From contig JALTBO010000019.1 of the NCBI GenBank assembly GCA_027075275.1, positions 1 through 42,482 on the forward strand: DNA of 42,482 bases. Direction: 5' to 3'. A program made the position numbers and the translations under genes. The notes below the pieces were generated by a model. That model saw only the letters and a program-made list of their open reading frames with translations, was not told the origin of the DNA and did not search any database. Below, piece after piece: positions 21,000-30,943 of this stretch (its first letter is position 1; each line of letters opens with the position of its first letter). This stretch comes from Desulfurobacteriaceae bacterium. GTDB lineage: Bacteria > Aquificota > Aquificia > Desulfurobacteriales > Desulfurobacteriaceae.

Positions 21000-21583
21000 C
21001 ACGAGAGCTCTGAAAGGTCAAGTTCCTCTTTTACAACACAGTACCTTTTCCCTCCAAGCCTTCCAACCACCCCCAACTGGGTCTGAAGGAGCTCCGGCCT
21101 ATAGTGAACGGCAACAACCTCCCCTATAAAAACGTCCATAGGTGTTGAACCCAGCTGAAGGTGTTCCTTCAAAACACATTCAAGGGCAGCAGGAACACCT
21201 TTAACCCCTGGAGGCTTCACCAATTTTGAAGGTTCAAGCTCTATGCTTAACTCCTCTGCTTCACTAACACCAGGAGGAAAATCTTTACCGGAGAGGTGCA
21301 TTTTCTCAAGAAATTCCTCTGAAACTACGTTAACAACAAACTCCCCTGTTTCCAGGATATTCCTGGCCGTATCCTTCAAGGTGCCGTCTTTTCTCTTTCC
21401 AACAGAAACGAATAGAAGAGGCGGCTTTGTTGTTATGGCATTAAAGAAGGAAAAGGGGGCAAGGTTAACCTTACCTTCCCTTGAAACTGTTGTTATCCAG
21501 GCTATAGGCCTTGGAACAACTGTGTTGAATATGAGCTTGCTGACAAGCTGCTGTGGAGATTCTGAAACGATAGCCGTCTCCAC
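20999..21583 (-). CDS. Flavin reductase-like (FMN-binding) domain protein
   Basis: 194 aa. NTVVPRPIAWITTVSREGKVNLAPFSFFNAITTKPPLLFVSVG. Confidence 0.9.
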   Translation of the reverse strand: METAIVSESPQQLVSKLIFNTVVPRPIAWITTVSREGKVNLAPFSFFNAITTKPPLLFVSVGKRKDGTLKDTARNILETGEFVVNVVSEEFLEKMHLSGKDFPPGVSEAEELSIELEPSKLVKPPGVKGVPAALECVLKEHLQLGSTPMDVFIGEVVAVHYRPELLQTQLGVVGRLGGKRYCVVKEELDLSELS

Positions 21584-22005
21584 TAAGCAACCTCCTCCTT
21601 TTTCAGAACTTTAACTCTGAAGGTTAACGGAACCCCGGCAAGGGGGTGATTGTGGTCTATAGTTACGGTTTCGTCGTTAAAGTCCACAACCCTGACTAAA
21701 AAGGTCTGGCCGTCTGGTGTTGTTCCCTGAAGGGTTTGTCCTCTCTGGAGGTCTATTCCCTGAAACATCTGACGGGGAAGGGTTTCAATTAGATCTTCCC
21801 TCCTCTCTCCGTAAGCTTCAGAGGGCTGAAGTGTAAAGGTTTTCTCCTCTCCCTCTTCCAACTGAGACACTTCTCTTTCAAAGCCGGGGATAACCTCATT
21901 ATGGCCTGTGGTGAATGAGAAAGGTTCTCTCCCTTCGGTAGAGTCAATTACCGTTCCATCGGGAGCGGTCAGCGTGTACTCAACGGTGTAGCGAAACTTT
22001 TTCAT
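21583..22005 (-). CDS. FKBP-type peptidyl-prolyl isomerase, SlyD-like
   Basis: VEYTLTAPDGTVIDSTEGREPFSFTTGHNEVIPGFEREVSQLEEGEEKTF...DHNHPLAGVPLTFRVKV. ATG at 22005 has a good SD. Confidence 0.93.
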   Translation of the reverse strand: MKKFRYTVEYTLTAPDGTVIDSTEGREPFSFTTGHNEVIPGFEREVSQLEEGEEKTFTLQPSEAYGERREDLIETLPRQMFQGIDLQRGQTLQGTTPDGQTFLVRVVDFNDETVTIDHNHPLAGVPLTFRVKVLKKEEVA

Positions 22006-22043
22006 AATTTCTCCTTTTTTCAATTATTTAAGGTCCCACTATA

Positions 22044-23195
22044 CTACAGATTTGCCGAGTAAAAAACCTCCATCGCTGCCCTTACAGAGTCTCCAAAGCT
22101 AAACCTGTCGTAACCAAGTTCTTTCAGAGCAAGCTCTACAACTTCAAGGCCGGTTAAAACGTCAAACTGGTCAACGTATCCCATGTGGGAAAGACGGAAA
22201 ATTTTCCCCTTGAGGTGCTCCTGACCGCCGGCTATGGTTATTCCATACTTCTCTCTGGCCACTTTTACAACGTCCTGGCCGTTTATACCTTCAGGAGAAA
22301 GGACTGCAGTTACGCCGTTTGCCGGGCTGTTTGAAAGGAGCTCCAGCCCCATCGCTTTTACTCCAGCCCTTGTAGCCTCTGCAAGAAGGGCGTGGCGTTT
22401 TGCAACGTTCTCAATTCCCTCATCTAAAATCATTTTCAGCGCCTCGTTGAGGGCAACAACTAAGTTGGTGGCAGTTGTATAAGCGGTTTGCCCTTTCCCC
22501 TGCTGTTTCAGCTCTTTTTTCAGGTTGAAGTAGTAAGTTTTCGGACTTTCAACAAGCCTTTTTACAGCCCTCTCGCCGAGAGTTATGATAGCCAAACCGG
22601 GAGGGGTCATAAGGGCTTTCTGCGAACCTGTGATAGCAACGTCTATTCCCCACTCGTCTGTCGGTATGTTGTAAACGCCGTAGGCGGTTATTCCGTCGGC
22701 TATCAGCAGGGCTTCAGGGTAGTTCTTAAGGAGCTCCCCTATCCCCTTAACGTCGTGGACAGTTCCCGTTGAGGTTTCACATATCTGAACTAAAACTCCC
22801 TTAACGCCGGGATTTTCAGAGAGAGCTCTCTCCACATCTTCAAGGTTCACGGCCTTTCCCCACTCAACGTTTACAACTACCGGGTTTACGCCGTGTGTTC
22901 TGCAGAGCTCCTCCCACCTCTGACCGAACTTTCCGCCTACAACAACAACGGCGCTGTCTCCGGGGTTAAAGAGGTTGGCAACGGCAGCCTCCATCGCCCC
23001 CGTTCCAGAGGAAGTGAGTATCAGAACCTCTCCCTCTGTTCTCATCACTTTTTTAAGGAGCTCCCTCGTCTCAAGGAAAATCTCTTTGAACTCGGGAGAC
23101 CTGTGGTAAAGAGTAGGACGGGAAAGGGCTTCAAGAACCCTCTCCGGAACCATTGTTGGACCGGGAGTAAGAAGTCTTTTCTTTATCGGATTCAA
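22044..23195 (-). CDS. PLP-dependent alanine/serine-glyoxylate aminotransferase family
   Basis: 383 aa. LLTPGPTMVPERVLEALSRPTLYHRSPEF, GSQKALMTPPGLA, GGQEHLKGKIFRLSHMGY. Confidence 0.92.
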   Translation of the reverse strand: MNPIKKRLLTPGPTMVPERVLEALSRPTLYHRSPEFKEIFLETRELLKKVMRTEGEVLILTSSGTGAMEAAVANLFNPGDSAVVVVGGKFGQRWEELCRTHGVNPVVVNVEWGKAVNLEDVERALSENPGVKGVLVQICETSTGTVHDVKGIGELLKNYPEALLIADGITAYGVYNIPTDEWGIDVAITGSQKALMTPPGLAIITLGERAVKRLVESPKTYYFNLKKELKQQGKGQTAYTTATNLVVALNEALKMILDEGIENVAKRHALLAEATRAGVKAMGLELLSNSPANGVTAVLSPEGINGQDVVKVAREKYGITIAGGQEHLKGKIFRLSHMGYVDQFDVLTGLEVVELALKELGYDRFSFGDSVRAAMEVFYSANL

Positions 23196-23204
23196 GGCGA
23201 CCTC

Positions 23205-25349
23205 CTAAGCAAGAACTTTTAAGAATTTCATAATTATCGTCTTTTCACCGTAATTGGCAAAGAAAGCCGTAACTTTTGCGTTCTCTCCAGTTCCTTCAAC
23301 CCTTTTAACAACTCCCTTTCCAAACTTACTGTGAAAAACGATTTTCGGTATCTTCTGTTTTACAGGCTGGGAAGGAACAGGCCTGCTAACCTGCTGCTGA
23401 ACCCTTTCAGAACGCCTCTCAACTTCCCTGATTAAATGGGAAGGGATTTCAGATAAAAACCTTGAAGGCCTCATAATGCGATAGCTTCCAAAGAGACGGC
23501 GCTTTTTTGAATAAGAGAGGAACAGCTGTCTCTGTGCCCTCGTTATCGCAACGTAGAAAAGCCGTCTTTCTTCCTCAATTTCACTGCTGGTCTCTGAAGA
23601 TTTCACGTGGGGGAAAGTTCCCTCCTCAAGTCCGGTTATAAAAACAACGGGAAACTCCAGACCTTTTGAAGCGTGAACAGTCATAAGAGTTACCCTGTCT
23701 TCCCCTTCAATCTCGTCCTGGTCGGAAGAAAGAGTTAGAGATGAGATAAACTCTAAGTAGAGCTCTCCCCCTTTAAGCCCGCTTCTCTCTGCAAACTCCT
23801 GAAGGGTATTACCAAGTTCCTCTACGTTCTCAAGCCTCTGCTCGTAATCGTCTGGAAATTCCTTTTTAATAAACTCCTTGTAGCCAGTTGAAACGGTTAT
23901 GAACTTTATAAAGTCGTAAGGGGGGAGCTCCTCCATTTTCTCCCTGAGGGTTAAAAGGGTGCTGTGGAGCTCCTCAACGGCCCTCTTCTGCTTCTCAAGT
24001 CTCAGCTGTTCTTTCAGATCTGAAAGTGCCCTATCCCAGGACTTCTCCTTTTCTACAATCCTCCTCAGCCTCTCCTCTACAGCGCTGCCCAGCCCCCTTT
24101 TTGGCGTATTTAAAATCCTGAAAAGGGAAATAACATCTAAATCTGAAACAGCAAGCCTCAGGTAGGCCAGTATGTCCTTTACCTCTTTCCTCTCGTAAAA
24201 CTTCACTCCACCAACTATCTGGTAGGGTATGCCTTCCCTCCTGAGGGCATCTTCAAAAACCCTTGAGAGAGCGTTGGTTCTGTAGAAAACGGCAATGTCG
24301 GAGGGTTTTAAACCTCTGTTTAACAGTTTCTTTACCGTTCTTGAAACAAACAGAGCTTCCTCAAGGTCTGTCTCTGCTCTGAACAGTCCTATAGGGTGAC
24401 CTTCAGGGTTATCTGTGTAAAGGCGTTTTCCCTTCCTGAGCCTGTTGTTCTCAATTACGGCGTTGGCCGCCTCAAGAATGGTTTTTGAACACCTGTAGTT
24501 CTTCTCAAGCTTTATAACTCTTGCATTTTTAAAGTCCCTTTCAAAGGAAAGAATGTTATCTATATTCGCCCCCCTCCAGGTGTAGATGCACTGGTCTTCA
24601 TCTCCAACAACACAGATATCTCCCCTCTCCTCAGTCAGAGCTTTTGCAATTTCGTACTGAATCCTGTTGGTATCTTGGTATTCGTCTATCAGAACGTAAC
24701 GGAAAAAACGGGAGTAGTAGTCTTTAAGATCTCTTTCAAGGAGGAGCTCCCTCCCGTACACCAGAAGATCATCAAAGTCAAAGGCGTTTAACTCCTTCAG
24801 TTTCCTGTTGTAAAGGTCATAAATCGGTTTAAGCTTCTCGTAGTAGACTTCTGCAGACTCTAAAGAGAACATCCCGTTTTTCACGTTGCTTATAACCGAT
24901 GAAATTGCTGAAGGAGTATACTGCTCAGCGTCAAGGTTGAGGTCTTTTAAAACTTCCTTTATAAGTCGTTTTTTATCGTCTGTATCAAGAATTACAAAAT
25001 TGGGTCTGTAACCAACCCTTTCTGCGTGGGCCCTCAGAAGTCTAACACAGAAAGAGTGGAAGGTTGATACAGAAACCGGAGCCTCACTGCCTAAAAGGGC
25101 TTCTACCCTTTCCTTCATCTCGCGGGCTGCCTTGTTTGTAAAAGTAATTGCTAAAATTCTCTCCGGGGGGAAAGAGAGCTCCTTCACCATGTAAGCTATT
25201 TTGAAGGTTATAACGCGGGTTTTTCCGGAACCTGCACCGGCAAGGATTAGAAGGGGGGAATCAAAGTAGAGAACAGCTTCTCTCTGTTTTTCGTTGAGCT
25301 TTGAAAGGAGCTCCGTCACAACATCTCCCTGAAGCAGAAATTTCAGCAA
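23205..25349 (-). CDS. UvrD/PcrA-type superfamily 1 DNA helicase
   Basis: 714 aa. LAGAGSGKTRVITFKIAYMV, VLIDEYQDTNRIQYEI, GDEDQCIYTWRGA, LMTVHASKGLEFPVVFITGLEEGTFPH. Confidence 0.97.
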   Translation of the reverse strand: MLKFLLQGDVVTELLSKLNEKQREAVLYFDSPLLILAGAGSGKTRVITFKIAYMVKELSFPPERILAITFTNKAAREMKERVEALLGSEAPVSVSTFHSFCVRLLRAHAERVGYRPNFVILDTDDKKRLIKEVLKDLNLDAEQYTPSAISSVISNVKNGMFSLESAEVYYEKLKPIYDLYNRKLKELNAFDFDDLLVYGRELLLERDLKDYYSRFFRYVLIDEYQDTNRIQYEIAKALTEERGDICVVGDEDQCIYTWRGANIDNILSFERDFKNARVIKLEKNYRCSKTILEAANAVIENNRLRKGKRLYTDNPEGHPIGLFRAETDLEEALFVSRTVKKLLNRGLKPSDIAVFYRTNALSRVFEDALRREGIPYQIVGGVKFYERKEVKDILAYLRLAVSDLDVISLFRILNTPKRGLGSAVEERLRRIVEKEKSWDRALSDLKEQLRLEKQKRAVEELHSTLLTLREKMEELPPYDFIKFITVSTGYKEFIKKEFPDDYEQRLENVEELGNTLQEFAERSGLKGGELYLEFISSLTLSSDQDEIEGEDRVTLMTVHASKGLEFPVVFITGLEEGTFPHVKSSETSSEIEEERRLFYVAITRAQRQLFLSYSKKRRLFGSYRIMRPSRFLSEIPSHLIREVERRSERVQQQVSRPVPSQPVKQKIPKIVFHSKFGKGVVKRVEGTGENAKVTAFFANYGEKTIIMKFLKVLA

Positions 25350-25474
25350 ATTATACAGACAGGCTGGAATGTAAAACAGCAGAACATCTGAAATAAGGTA
25401 AAAAAAATTAATCCATTAGAATAGAAGCTTTGTTAGAATAGTCACCAAATCAAATAAGCTCACTACAAAAAACT

Positions 25475-26143
25475 ATGAGGGGGCTTAAAATGGAAAAAGT
25501 GATAACAATTAGTATTTGTCAACAGGACAATTCTCTCAAAAGTGTTATATCACAGATAACCAGAATAGAAGACTACAGGATACAGCTCAGGTACTTCCAC
25601 CTGAGTAGCAGGTTAAGTGAAGACCCCATAACCGACATCTATGCTGTAAGTAACCCTCTCTTTCACTCCATAATTATGGATGAGATTAAAGAAAAGCCTA
25701 TACTAATTGTGGAAGATGGAGAAAACAGCTTCCAGACTGGAAGCGAAAACATTTTTACAATCTGTAAAAATCAGAAATCTATTGAATCTTTCCTGAAGGC
25801 ACTGGTCAGAAGTTTTAAAAGTATTAAACTCCTGCTTTCAGACGACAGAACAGTCAAGCTCACCTTTACGCTACCTGAATCCAAGCTGGAAATTATTCAG
25901 GGAAATAGAGTAAAGGGAAGGGAGTATCTCTCTTACAGGGGGGCTCTGGTATTGAAGGAACTTTTCAGTAAACCGGAAAGAGTAGTTGAGTTTAAAGAGT
26001 TTATTAACTTAGGAATAAAAGAAGAAAGCCTGCCGGTTTATATTTCAACCCTTAGAAAGACGTTAAAGAAAATTGCTCCTGAGCTTGAGATTAAAAGTCA
26101 CAGGTCAAAAGGATACTCATTAAGGTTTATAAACAATGGTTGA
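25475..26143 (+). CDS. Putative transcriptional regulator with C-terminal OmpR-type winged helix
   Basis: 222 aa. C-terminal LSYRGALVLKELFSKPERVVEFKEFI...PVYISTLRKTLKKIAPELEIKSHRSKGYSLRF resembles the trans_reg_C fold. Confidence 0.6.
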   Translation: MRGLKMEKVITISICQQDNSLKSVISQITRIEDYRIQLRYFHLSSRLSEDPITDIYAVSNPLFHSIIMDEIKEKPILIVEDGENSFQTGSENIFTICKNQKSIESFLKALVRSFKSIKLLLSDDRTVKLTFTLPESKLEIIQGNRVKGREYLSYRGALVLKELFSKPERVVEFKEFINLGIKEESLPVYISTLRKTLKKIAPELEIKSHRSKGYSLRFINNG

Positions 26144-26617
26144 TATGGCATGCTTGTAGGCCAGTATGTTTCCCCTGTAGTTTTTTAACTTCAGACAGAA
26201 ACGGTCAAACCCTTTTAGTTTTCCCTCTACTTTGCTTCCGTTTCTGAAGTAGACCGTTACCCTTTTTCCCAGGGCGGAACGGAGCTCCCTGCTCTGAACT
26301 CCTCCCATAGTTGAACAGGCGATCACTTTGTATCCCTGTTTAACCTTTTCTTCAACCTCCCTCTGCTGCTCCTCTGTAAGAACAGGTGGAGGTAGAGAAA
26401 CCATCATACTGGCAGGCCGAACGATAATTTCATCTCCAACTTCTTCGTAAACAACGTCTCCTGAAGACTTCAGGAGTTGAAGAAGCGGTTTAATCTGTTC
26501 CGATTTAACAGAGAGCTCCTCGGCAAGCTCATCAACGCTTCCCCTGAACTCTCCCTGCTCCTCAAGGAGCTCAATTAACGCCATCTGGGCTTCTTCTAAA
26601 GTCCTGTACCTTTTCAT
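26120..26617 (-). CDS. Winged-helix + Hfq/Sm-like fusion protein (second of pair)
   Basis: 165 aa. Helical wHTH-like N-terminus; C-terminal ALGKRVTVYFRNGSKVEGKLKGFDRFCLKLKNYRGNILAYKHAISTIVYKP matches the Hfq Sm1/Sm2 pattern (FDxF...YKHAIST). Confidence 0.8.
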   Translation of the reverse strand: MKRYRTLEEAQMALIELLEEQGEFRGSVDELAEELSVKSEQIKPLLQLLKSSGDVVYEEVGDEIIVRPASMMVSLPPPVLTEEQQREVEEKVKQGYKVIACSTMGGVQSRELRSALGKRVTVYFRNGSKVEGKLKGFDRFCLKLKNYRGNILAYKHAISTIVYKP

Positions 26618-27123
26618 TTCTGTTCCACATCAAAGAGAATTGTGGCAACGGCGTGCTTGTAAACCAGAGACTTCCCCTTAGGAGCTGTCATGGCAAGGGT
26701 AAAGTTATCAAAGTCTAAAAGTTTACCCTCAAGCCTGGTTCCGCTAATAAGGAAAACTGTAACATCCTTTCCCAGAAGGGAGGTTAAAACTGTATCCTGC
26801 AGAGACTTCTTTTTCTCCTTTTTCTCTCTTTTCTCCTCGCTTTTTTGGGTCTCTTTCTCCTCCCCCATTTTTACCTCCTCAGCAGAAGCCTCCTCTTTTC
26901 TCGGCTTATTCTCTAAAAGCTTTATAAGGAGGCCTTTTCCCCTCTTTGTTTCAGATTTCAGGAAACCTTCTTCTTCAAGCTCCTTAAGAACCTTCTTTAT
27001 AAGATAAGGTGAAGCTCCGGTTAAACCGGAGAGTTCTTCCAACGTTCCGTTATACTCTCCAAATTCAGAAAGGTATTCCTTTAACCAGATTTTAACTTTT
27101 TCAGACTTTGATTGAGAAGACAT
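26614..27123 (-). CDS. Winged-helix + Hfq/Sm-like fusion protein (first of pair)
   Basis: 169 aa. wHTH-like N-terminus, charged linker, then SLQDTVLTSLLGKDVTVFLISGTRLEGKLLDFDNFTLAMTAPKGKSLVYKHAVATILFD, which matches Hfq. ATGA overlap with the next gene. Confidence 0.85.
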   Translation of the reverse strand: MSSQSKSEKVKIWLKEYLSEFGEYNGTLEELSGLTGASPYLIKKVLKELEEEGFLKSETKRGKGLLIKLLENKPRKEEASAEEVKMGEEKETQKSEEKREKKEKKKSLQDTVLTSLLGKDVTVFLISGTRLEGKLLDFDNFTLAMTAPKGKSLVYKHAVATILFDVEQK

Positions 27124-27153
27124 ATTTCCTCCGGAATCTGTTTTAAAAAAGAT

Positions 27154-28503
27154 TCACTGTTCCAAACCGGGTAGTATCTCCTCCTCAAGGGTTCTGGTAT
27201 TAAACCTCCCTTTCCTAAACTGCTCAGTTTCCAAAAGCTTAAGGTGGAAAGGAATAGTTGTCTTCAGAGCTCCGTTAATTACAAACTCTGAGAGAGCTCT
27301 CTTTCCTCTCTCTATAGCCTCCTCCCTCGTCTCTCCCCAGACAATAAGTTTGCCAAGGAGAGAGTCGTAGTAAACAGGAACTGAGTAACCCTCATAAATG
27401 TAGGTATCTACTCTTACTCCAAAACCGCCTGGCAGAAGGAGTTTCTCTATCTTCCCTGGAACAGGTCTAAAGTTCTCTGTGTAGTCTTCACAAGTTATTC
27501 TAAATTCTATGGCGTGACCGTTCAGTTTTACTTGACCTAAGTCAAGTCTATCTCCAGCAGCAGACCTTAACTGGAGAGATATAAGGTCTTTTCCTGTAAC
27601 CATTTCTGTAACCGGGTGCTCTACCTGAATACGGGTGTTCATTTCTATAAAGTAGAAATTCTTATCCTTGTCTACAAGGAACTCTACTGTTCCAGCACCT
27701 TCATAGTTTATATATTCGGCCAACTTTTTCGCAGCTTTAGAGAGCTCTCTTCTCAGTTTTTCGTCAACAAAAGGGGACGGAGCTTCTTCAACAACCTTCT
27801 GGTGTCTCCTCTGAAGGGAACACTCCCTTTCTCCAAAGGTGTAAACGTTGCCGTGGCCGTCGGCAATCACCTGTATCTCTATATGGCGGGGTTCCTCTAT
27901 GAACTTCTCTACGTAAACCTCTCCGTTTCCGAAGGCCGCCTCAGCCTCAGCCATTGCGGTGGCTATGAGGGTTTCCGCATCCTCAATCGATGTAATAAGC
28001 CTCATACCCCTTCCGCCACCTCCGTGGGCAGCCTTCACAAGAACCGGAGGTCCTATCCTTTCAACTTCTTTCAGCGCCTCCTGGACGCTACGGCAGACTC
28101 CGCTTCCCGGAACAACAGGAACACCGGCTTCCTGAGCCACTTTCCTCGCTTTTGCCTTGTCTCCCATTAAGATCATCGTTTCAGGAGAAGGGCCTATGAA
28201 CTTGATTCCGCAGGCGTTACATATCTCTGCAAATCCCGGGTTTTCTGAGAGGAAACCGTAACCGGGGTGAATGGCATCGGCGCCGGAGAGCTCAGCAGCT
28301 GCAATTATTGCCGGTATGTTCAGGTAGCTTTGTTGCGGCTGAGGCCCACCTATACAGACAGACTCGTCTGCAAGGTAGACGTGGAGAGATTCCCTGTCTG
28401 CCGTTGAGTAAACGGCAACTGTCTTAATACCTAATTCCCTGCAGCTCCTTATTATCCTTACTGCTATTTCACCTCTGTTGGCAATAAGAACTTTCCTGAA
28501 CAT
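27154..28503 (-). CDS. accC: Biotin carboxylase (acetyl-CoA carboxylase subunit)
   Basis: [62 protein letters not shown]. Confidence 0.96.
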   Translation of the reverse strand: MFRKVLIANRGEIAVRIIRSCRELGIKTVAVYSTADRESLHVYLADESVCIGGPQPQQSYLNIPAIIAAAELSGADAIHPGYGFLSENPGFAEICNACGIKFIGPSPETMILMGDKAKARKVAQEAGVPVVPGSGVCRSVQEALKEVERIGPPVLVKAAHGGGGRGMRLITSIEDAETLIATAMAEAEAAFGNGEVYVEKFIEEPRHIEIQVIADGHGNVYTFGERECSLQRRHQKVVEEAPSPFVDEKLRRELSKAAKKLAEYINYEGAGTVEFLVDKDKNFYFIEMNTRIQVEHPVTEMVTGKDLISLQLRSAAGDRLDLGQVKLNGHAIEFRITCEDYTENFRPVPGKIEKLLLPGGFGVRVDTYIYEGYSVPVYYDSLLGKLIVWGETREEAIERGKRALSEFVINGALKTTIPFHLKLLETEQFRKGRFNTRTLEEEILPGLEQ

Positions 28504-28511
28504 CCACAATC

Positions 28512-28949
28512 CTATTTAGGTTCTATGTAGAAGAGCGGCTGGCCAAATTCAACCGGCTGGCCGTTTTCAACCAGAATTTTCCTGACAATTCCAGATACTT
28601 CCGACTCTATCTCATTCATCACTTTGAGGGCCTCAATTATACACAGGGTTTGCCCTTTTTCAACGTAGTCTCCCTCTTTTACAAAAGGCTCCGCACCGGG
28701 AGCTGGAGCCCTGTAGAAAGTTCCAACCATGGGAGACTCTACAACGTAGTAGTTCTCCTCAGGCTGAACCTCTCTCTCAGCAGGGGAGGGTTCTTGGGTT
28801 AAAGGGAGTTCTGAAGGGGCCGTAACTGCCCCTCCTTCTCGCTTGAACTTCACTTTTATTTTGAGCCCCTCAGCTTCTACTTCAAGCTCCTCTACAGAGG
28901 AGTTTTCAAGGCTTTTAAGGAGCTCCCTCACCTTTTCAATATCGGCCAA
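28512..28949 (-). CDS. accB: Biotin carboxyl carrier protein
   Basis: 145 aa. Biotinylation site [10 protein letters not shown](E)[23 protein letters not shown]. Confidence 0.96.
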   Translation of the reverse strand: MADIEKVRELLKSLENSSVEELEVEAEGLKIKVKFKREGGAVTAPSELPLTQEPSPAEREVQPEENYYVVESPMVGTFYRAPAPGAEPFVKEGDYVEKGQTLCIIEALKVMNEIESEVSGIVRKILVENGQPVEFGQPLFYIEPK

Positions 28950-28958
28950 CGGTTCCTC

Positions 28959-29531
28959 CTACTTAACGTTTACCCTTTCTATGTACTCTCCAGTTTCAGG
29001 GTTAACCCTTACCATATCTCCAACGTTAATAAACATGGGGACCTGAACAACTGCTCCGGTTTCAAGTGTTGCAGGCTTGGTAACGTTGGAAACTGTATCC
29101 CCCTTAAAGCCAGGCTCTGTATCTACAACCTGAAGAACTATGCTCTTTGGAAGTTTAACTGAGATTGCTTCACCTTTGTAGAACTGAACCATTACAGATG
29201 TGTTCTCTTTTAAAAACTTTGCCCTTTCACCAAGGGCTGCAGCAGGAATTCCTACCTGTTCGTAAGTTCTTGAGTCCATGAAATAGTAGTAGTCTCCGTC
29301 GTTGTAGATGTATTCCATCTCCCTCTCTTCAAAATCGGCAAGCTCTAACTTCTCACCAACTTTGTAGGTTTTCTCAACAACGTTTCCGGTTTTCAGGTTT
29401 TTCAGCTTTATCCTTGCAAAGGCCTGTCCCTTTCCCGGTTTAACGTGCTGGTAGTCTATGATTTCGTAGGGAGTTCCGTCTATCTCCAGCTTCATTCCTT
29501 TTGCGATTTGGTTTACATCAATAGAAGCCAC
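28959..29531 (-). CDS. efp: Translation elongation factor P
   Basis: 190 aa. GMKLEIDGTPYEIIDYQHVKPGKGQAFARIKLKNLKTGNVVEKTY. Confidence 0.98.
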   Translation of the reverse strand: MASIDVNQIAKGMKLEIDGTPYEIIDYQHVKPGKGQAFARIKLKNLKTGNVVEKTYKVGEKLELADFEEREMEYIYNDGDYYYFMDSRTYEQVGIPAAALGERAKFLKENTSVMVQFYKGEAISVKLPKSIVLQVVDTEPGFKGDTVSNVTKPATLETGAVVQVPMFINVGDMVRVNPETGEYIERVNVK

Positions 29532-29597
29532 CTTTAGACCTCCTGAACGGGTTTTGGGAAAATTATAGCAGTAGAATTAAATTTTAATGGAGGTATT

Positions 29598-30476
29598 TTG
29601 AAAAGATTTCTTCTTCTCGCTCTCCCGCTTCTTTTCTCATTTTCTACCTGCGGACATAGGGGAGCTCCCCTACCTCCCCTTCCAAAAGAGCCATCGGTTC
29701 CTAAAATAGAGTATCTGTTCCAGGATTTCAACAGACCACTTCTCTACTGGGAACCTGTTAAAACCTACAGGGATGGAAGAAAGCTGGCCAATCCGAAAAG
29801 GGTAATATACGTAGTAAGCGTTAACTTCGGGAAGAAAAAAGTTGAAACAGGGAAAAACTTCTTTATTGACCGACCGGTGAAAGTAGGTGAGAAAAGGTGC
29901 TACTCGGTTCTGGCCGTTTACAGAGGAAGGTGGAGCTCCCCCTCTGAACCGGTCTGTATAGTAGGGAAGGAACCGATAAACCAGATACCCGAAACAGAGC
30001 TTTCAGGAGAGGACAGCAAAGTTATAGTTGAAATTAAAAACCCGAAACCGGAATTCACAGTTGAAGTGTTCAGAAACCAGAAACCACCACTTGTAAAACC
30101 CTACGCCGTATTTAGGGGAAGGAAATTTGTTGACCGAAAAGTGGAAAATGGAAAAGCCTACACTTACACGTTCCGCTTCTCTGACGGCAACCTGAAAGGA
30201 CGGTTGACAGAACCCATAACCGTTACTCCACAGGACAGAACTCCCCCCCTTCCCCCTCCCCGCGCCTACCTGATAGAGGGAAATCCCTGCACGGTAGTCT
30301 GGGACCCCTCTCCCTCTAAAGACGTTGTTTACTACACTGTGAAAGCAGGAAACAGGAGTTTCACAACTTCTGGAATATACTTAACCTTGCCAGAATGCCA
30401 GAAAAGTGTAGAAATAACGGCTGTTGACAAAGCAGGGAACAGATCAAAACCTGTAGAAGCGGAGGTGGTGAGGTGA
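29598..30476 (+). CDS. Lipoprotein with fibronectin-type-III-like repeats
   Basis: TTG start with GGAGG SD; lipobox FSTC|GHRGAPLPPLP; two FnIII-like blocks. Confidence 0.75.
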   Translation: MKRFLLLALPLLFSFSTCGHRGAPLPPLPKEPSVPKIEYLFQDFNRPLLYWEPVKTYRDGRKLANPKRVIYVVSVNFGKKKVETGKNFFIDRPVKVGEKRCYSVLAVYRGRWSSPSEPVCIVGKEPINQIPETELSGEDSKVIVEIKNPKPEFTVEVFRNQKPPLVKPYAVFRGRKFVDRKVENGKAYTYTFRFSDGNLKGRLTEPITVTPQDRTPPLPPPRAYLIEGNPCTVVWDPSPSKDVVYYTVKAGNRSFTTSGIYLTLPECQKSVEITAVDKAGNRSKPVEAEVVR

Positions 30477-30940
30477 AAAAAGTTGCCGTTGTTATGGGAA
30501 GCAGATCAGACATGCCGGTTATGGAAAGCTGCATGAAAACTTTAGAGGAGTTTGGCATTCCCTACGACGTTAAAGTTCTCTCTGCCCACAGAACAATTGA
30601 TGAAGTTATCGCTTTCTGCGAAAGGGCAGAGGAGGAGTACGACGTAATCATCGCCGCAGCCGGGTACGCCGCCCACTTAGGTGGAGTTATAGCCGCCAAA
30701 ACTACCCTTCCCGTAATAGGCGTTCCCCTTGACGCATCTCCCCTGAAAGGTATTGACTCACTGCTCTCAATCGTTCAGATGCCCGGAGGAATTCCCGTTG
30801 CAACGGTAACCATAGGAAAGGCCGGTGCTAAGAACGCAGCCGTTCTGGCAGCGGAGATAATGGCAATTAAGTACACAGAGCTCCGCCAGAAACTTAAAGA
30901 GTACAGAGAAAAGATGAAGAAAAAAGTATTAGAGGGTTAA
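30473..30940 (+). CDS. purE: N5-carboxyaminoimidazole ribonucleotide mutase
   Basis: 155 aa. VMGSRSDMPVMESCMKTLEEFGIPYDVKVLSAHRT, AAGYAAHLGGVIAAKTTLPVIGVP, QMPGGIPVATV. Confidence 0.97.
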   Translation: MKKVAVVMGSRSDMPVMESCMKTLEEFGIPYDVKVLSAHRTIDEVIAFCERAEEEYDVIIAAAGYAAHLGGVIAAKTTLPVIGVPLDASPLKGIDSLLSIVQMPGGIPVATVTIGKAGAKNAAVLAAEIMAIKYTELRQKLKEYREKMKKKVLEG

Positions 30941-30943
30941 GCT

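Noticed and set aside
20679-21086. 135 aa plus-strand ORF spanning the ubiD end and intergenic region
   Set aside because: Overlaps ubiD and the flavin reductase; the promoter/terminator structure explains the spacer better.
27616-28170. 184 aa plus-strand ORF
   Set aside because: Antisense to highly conserved accC; no family match by eye.
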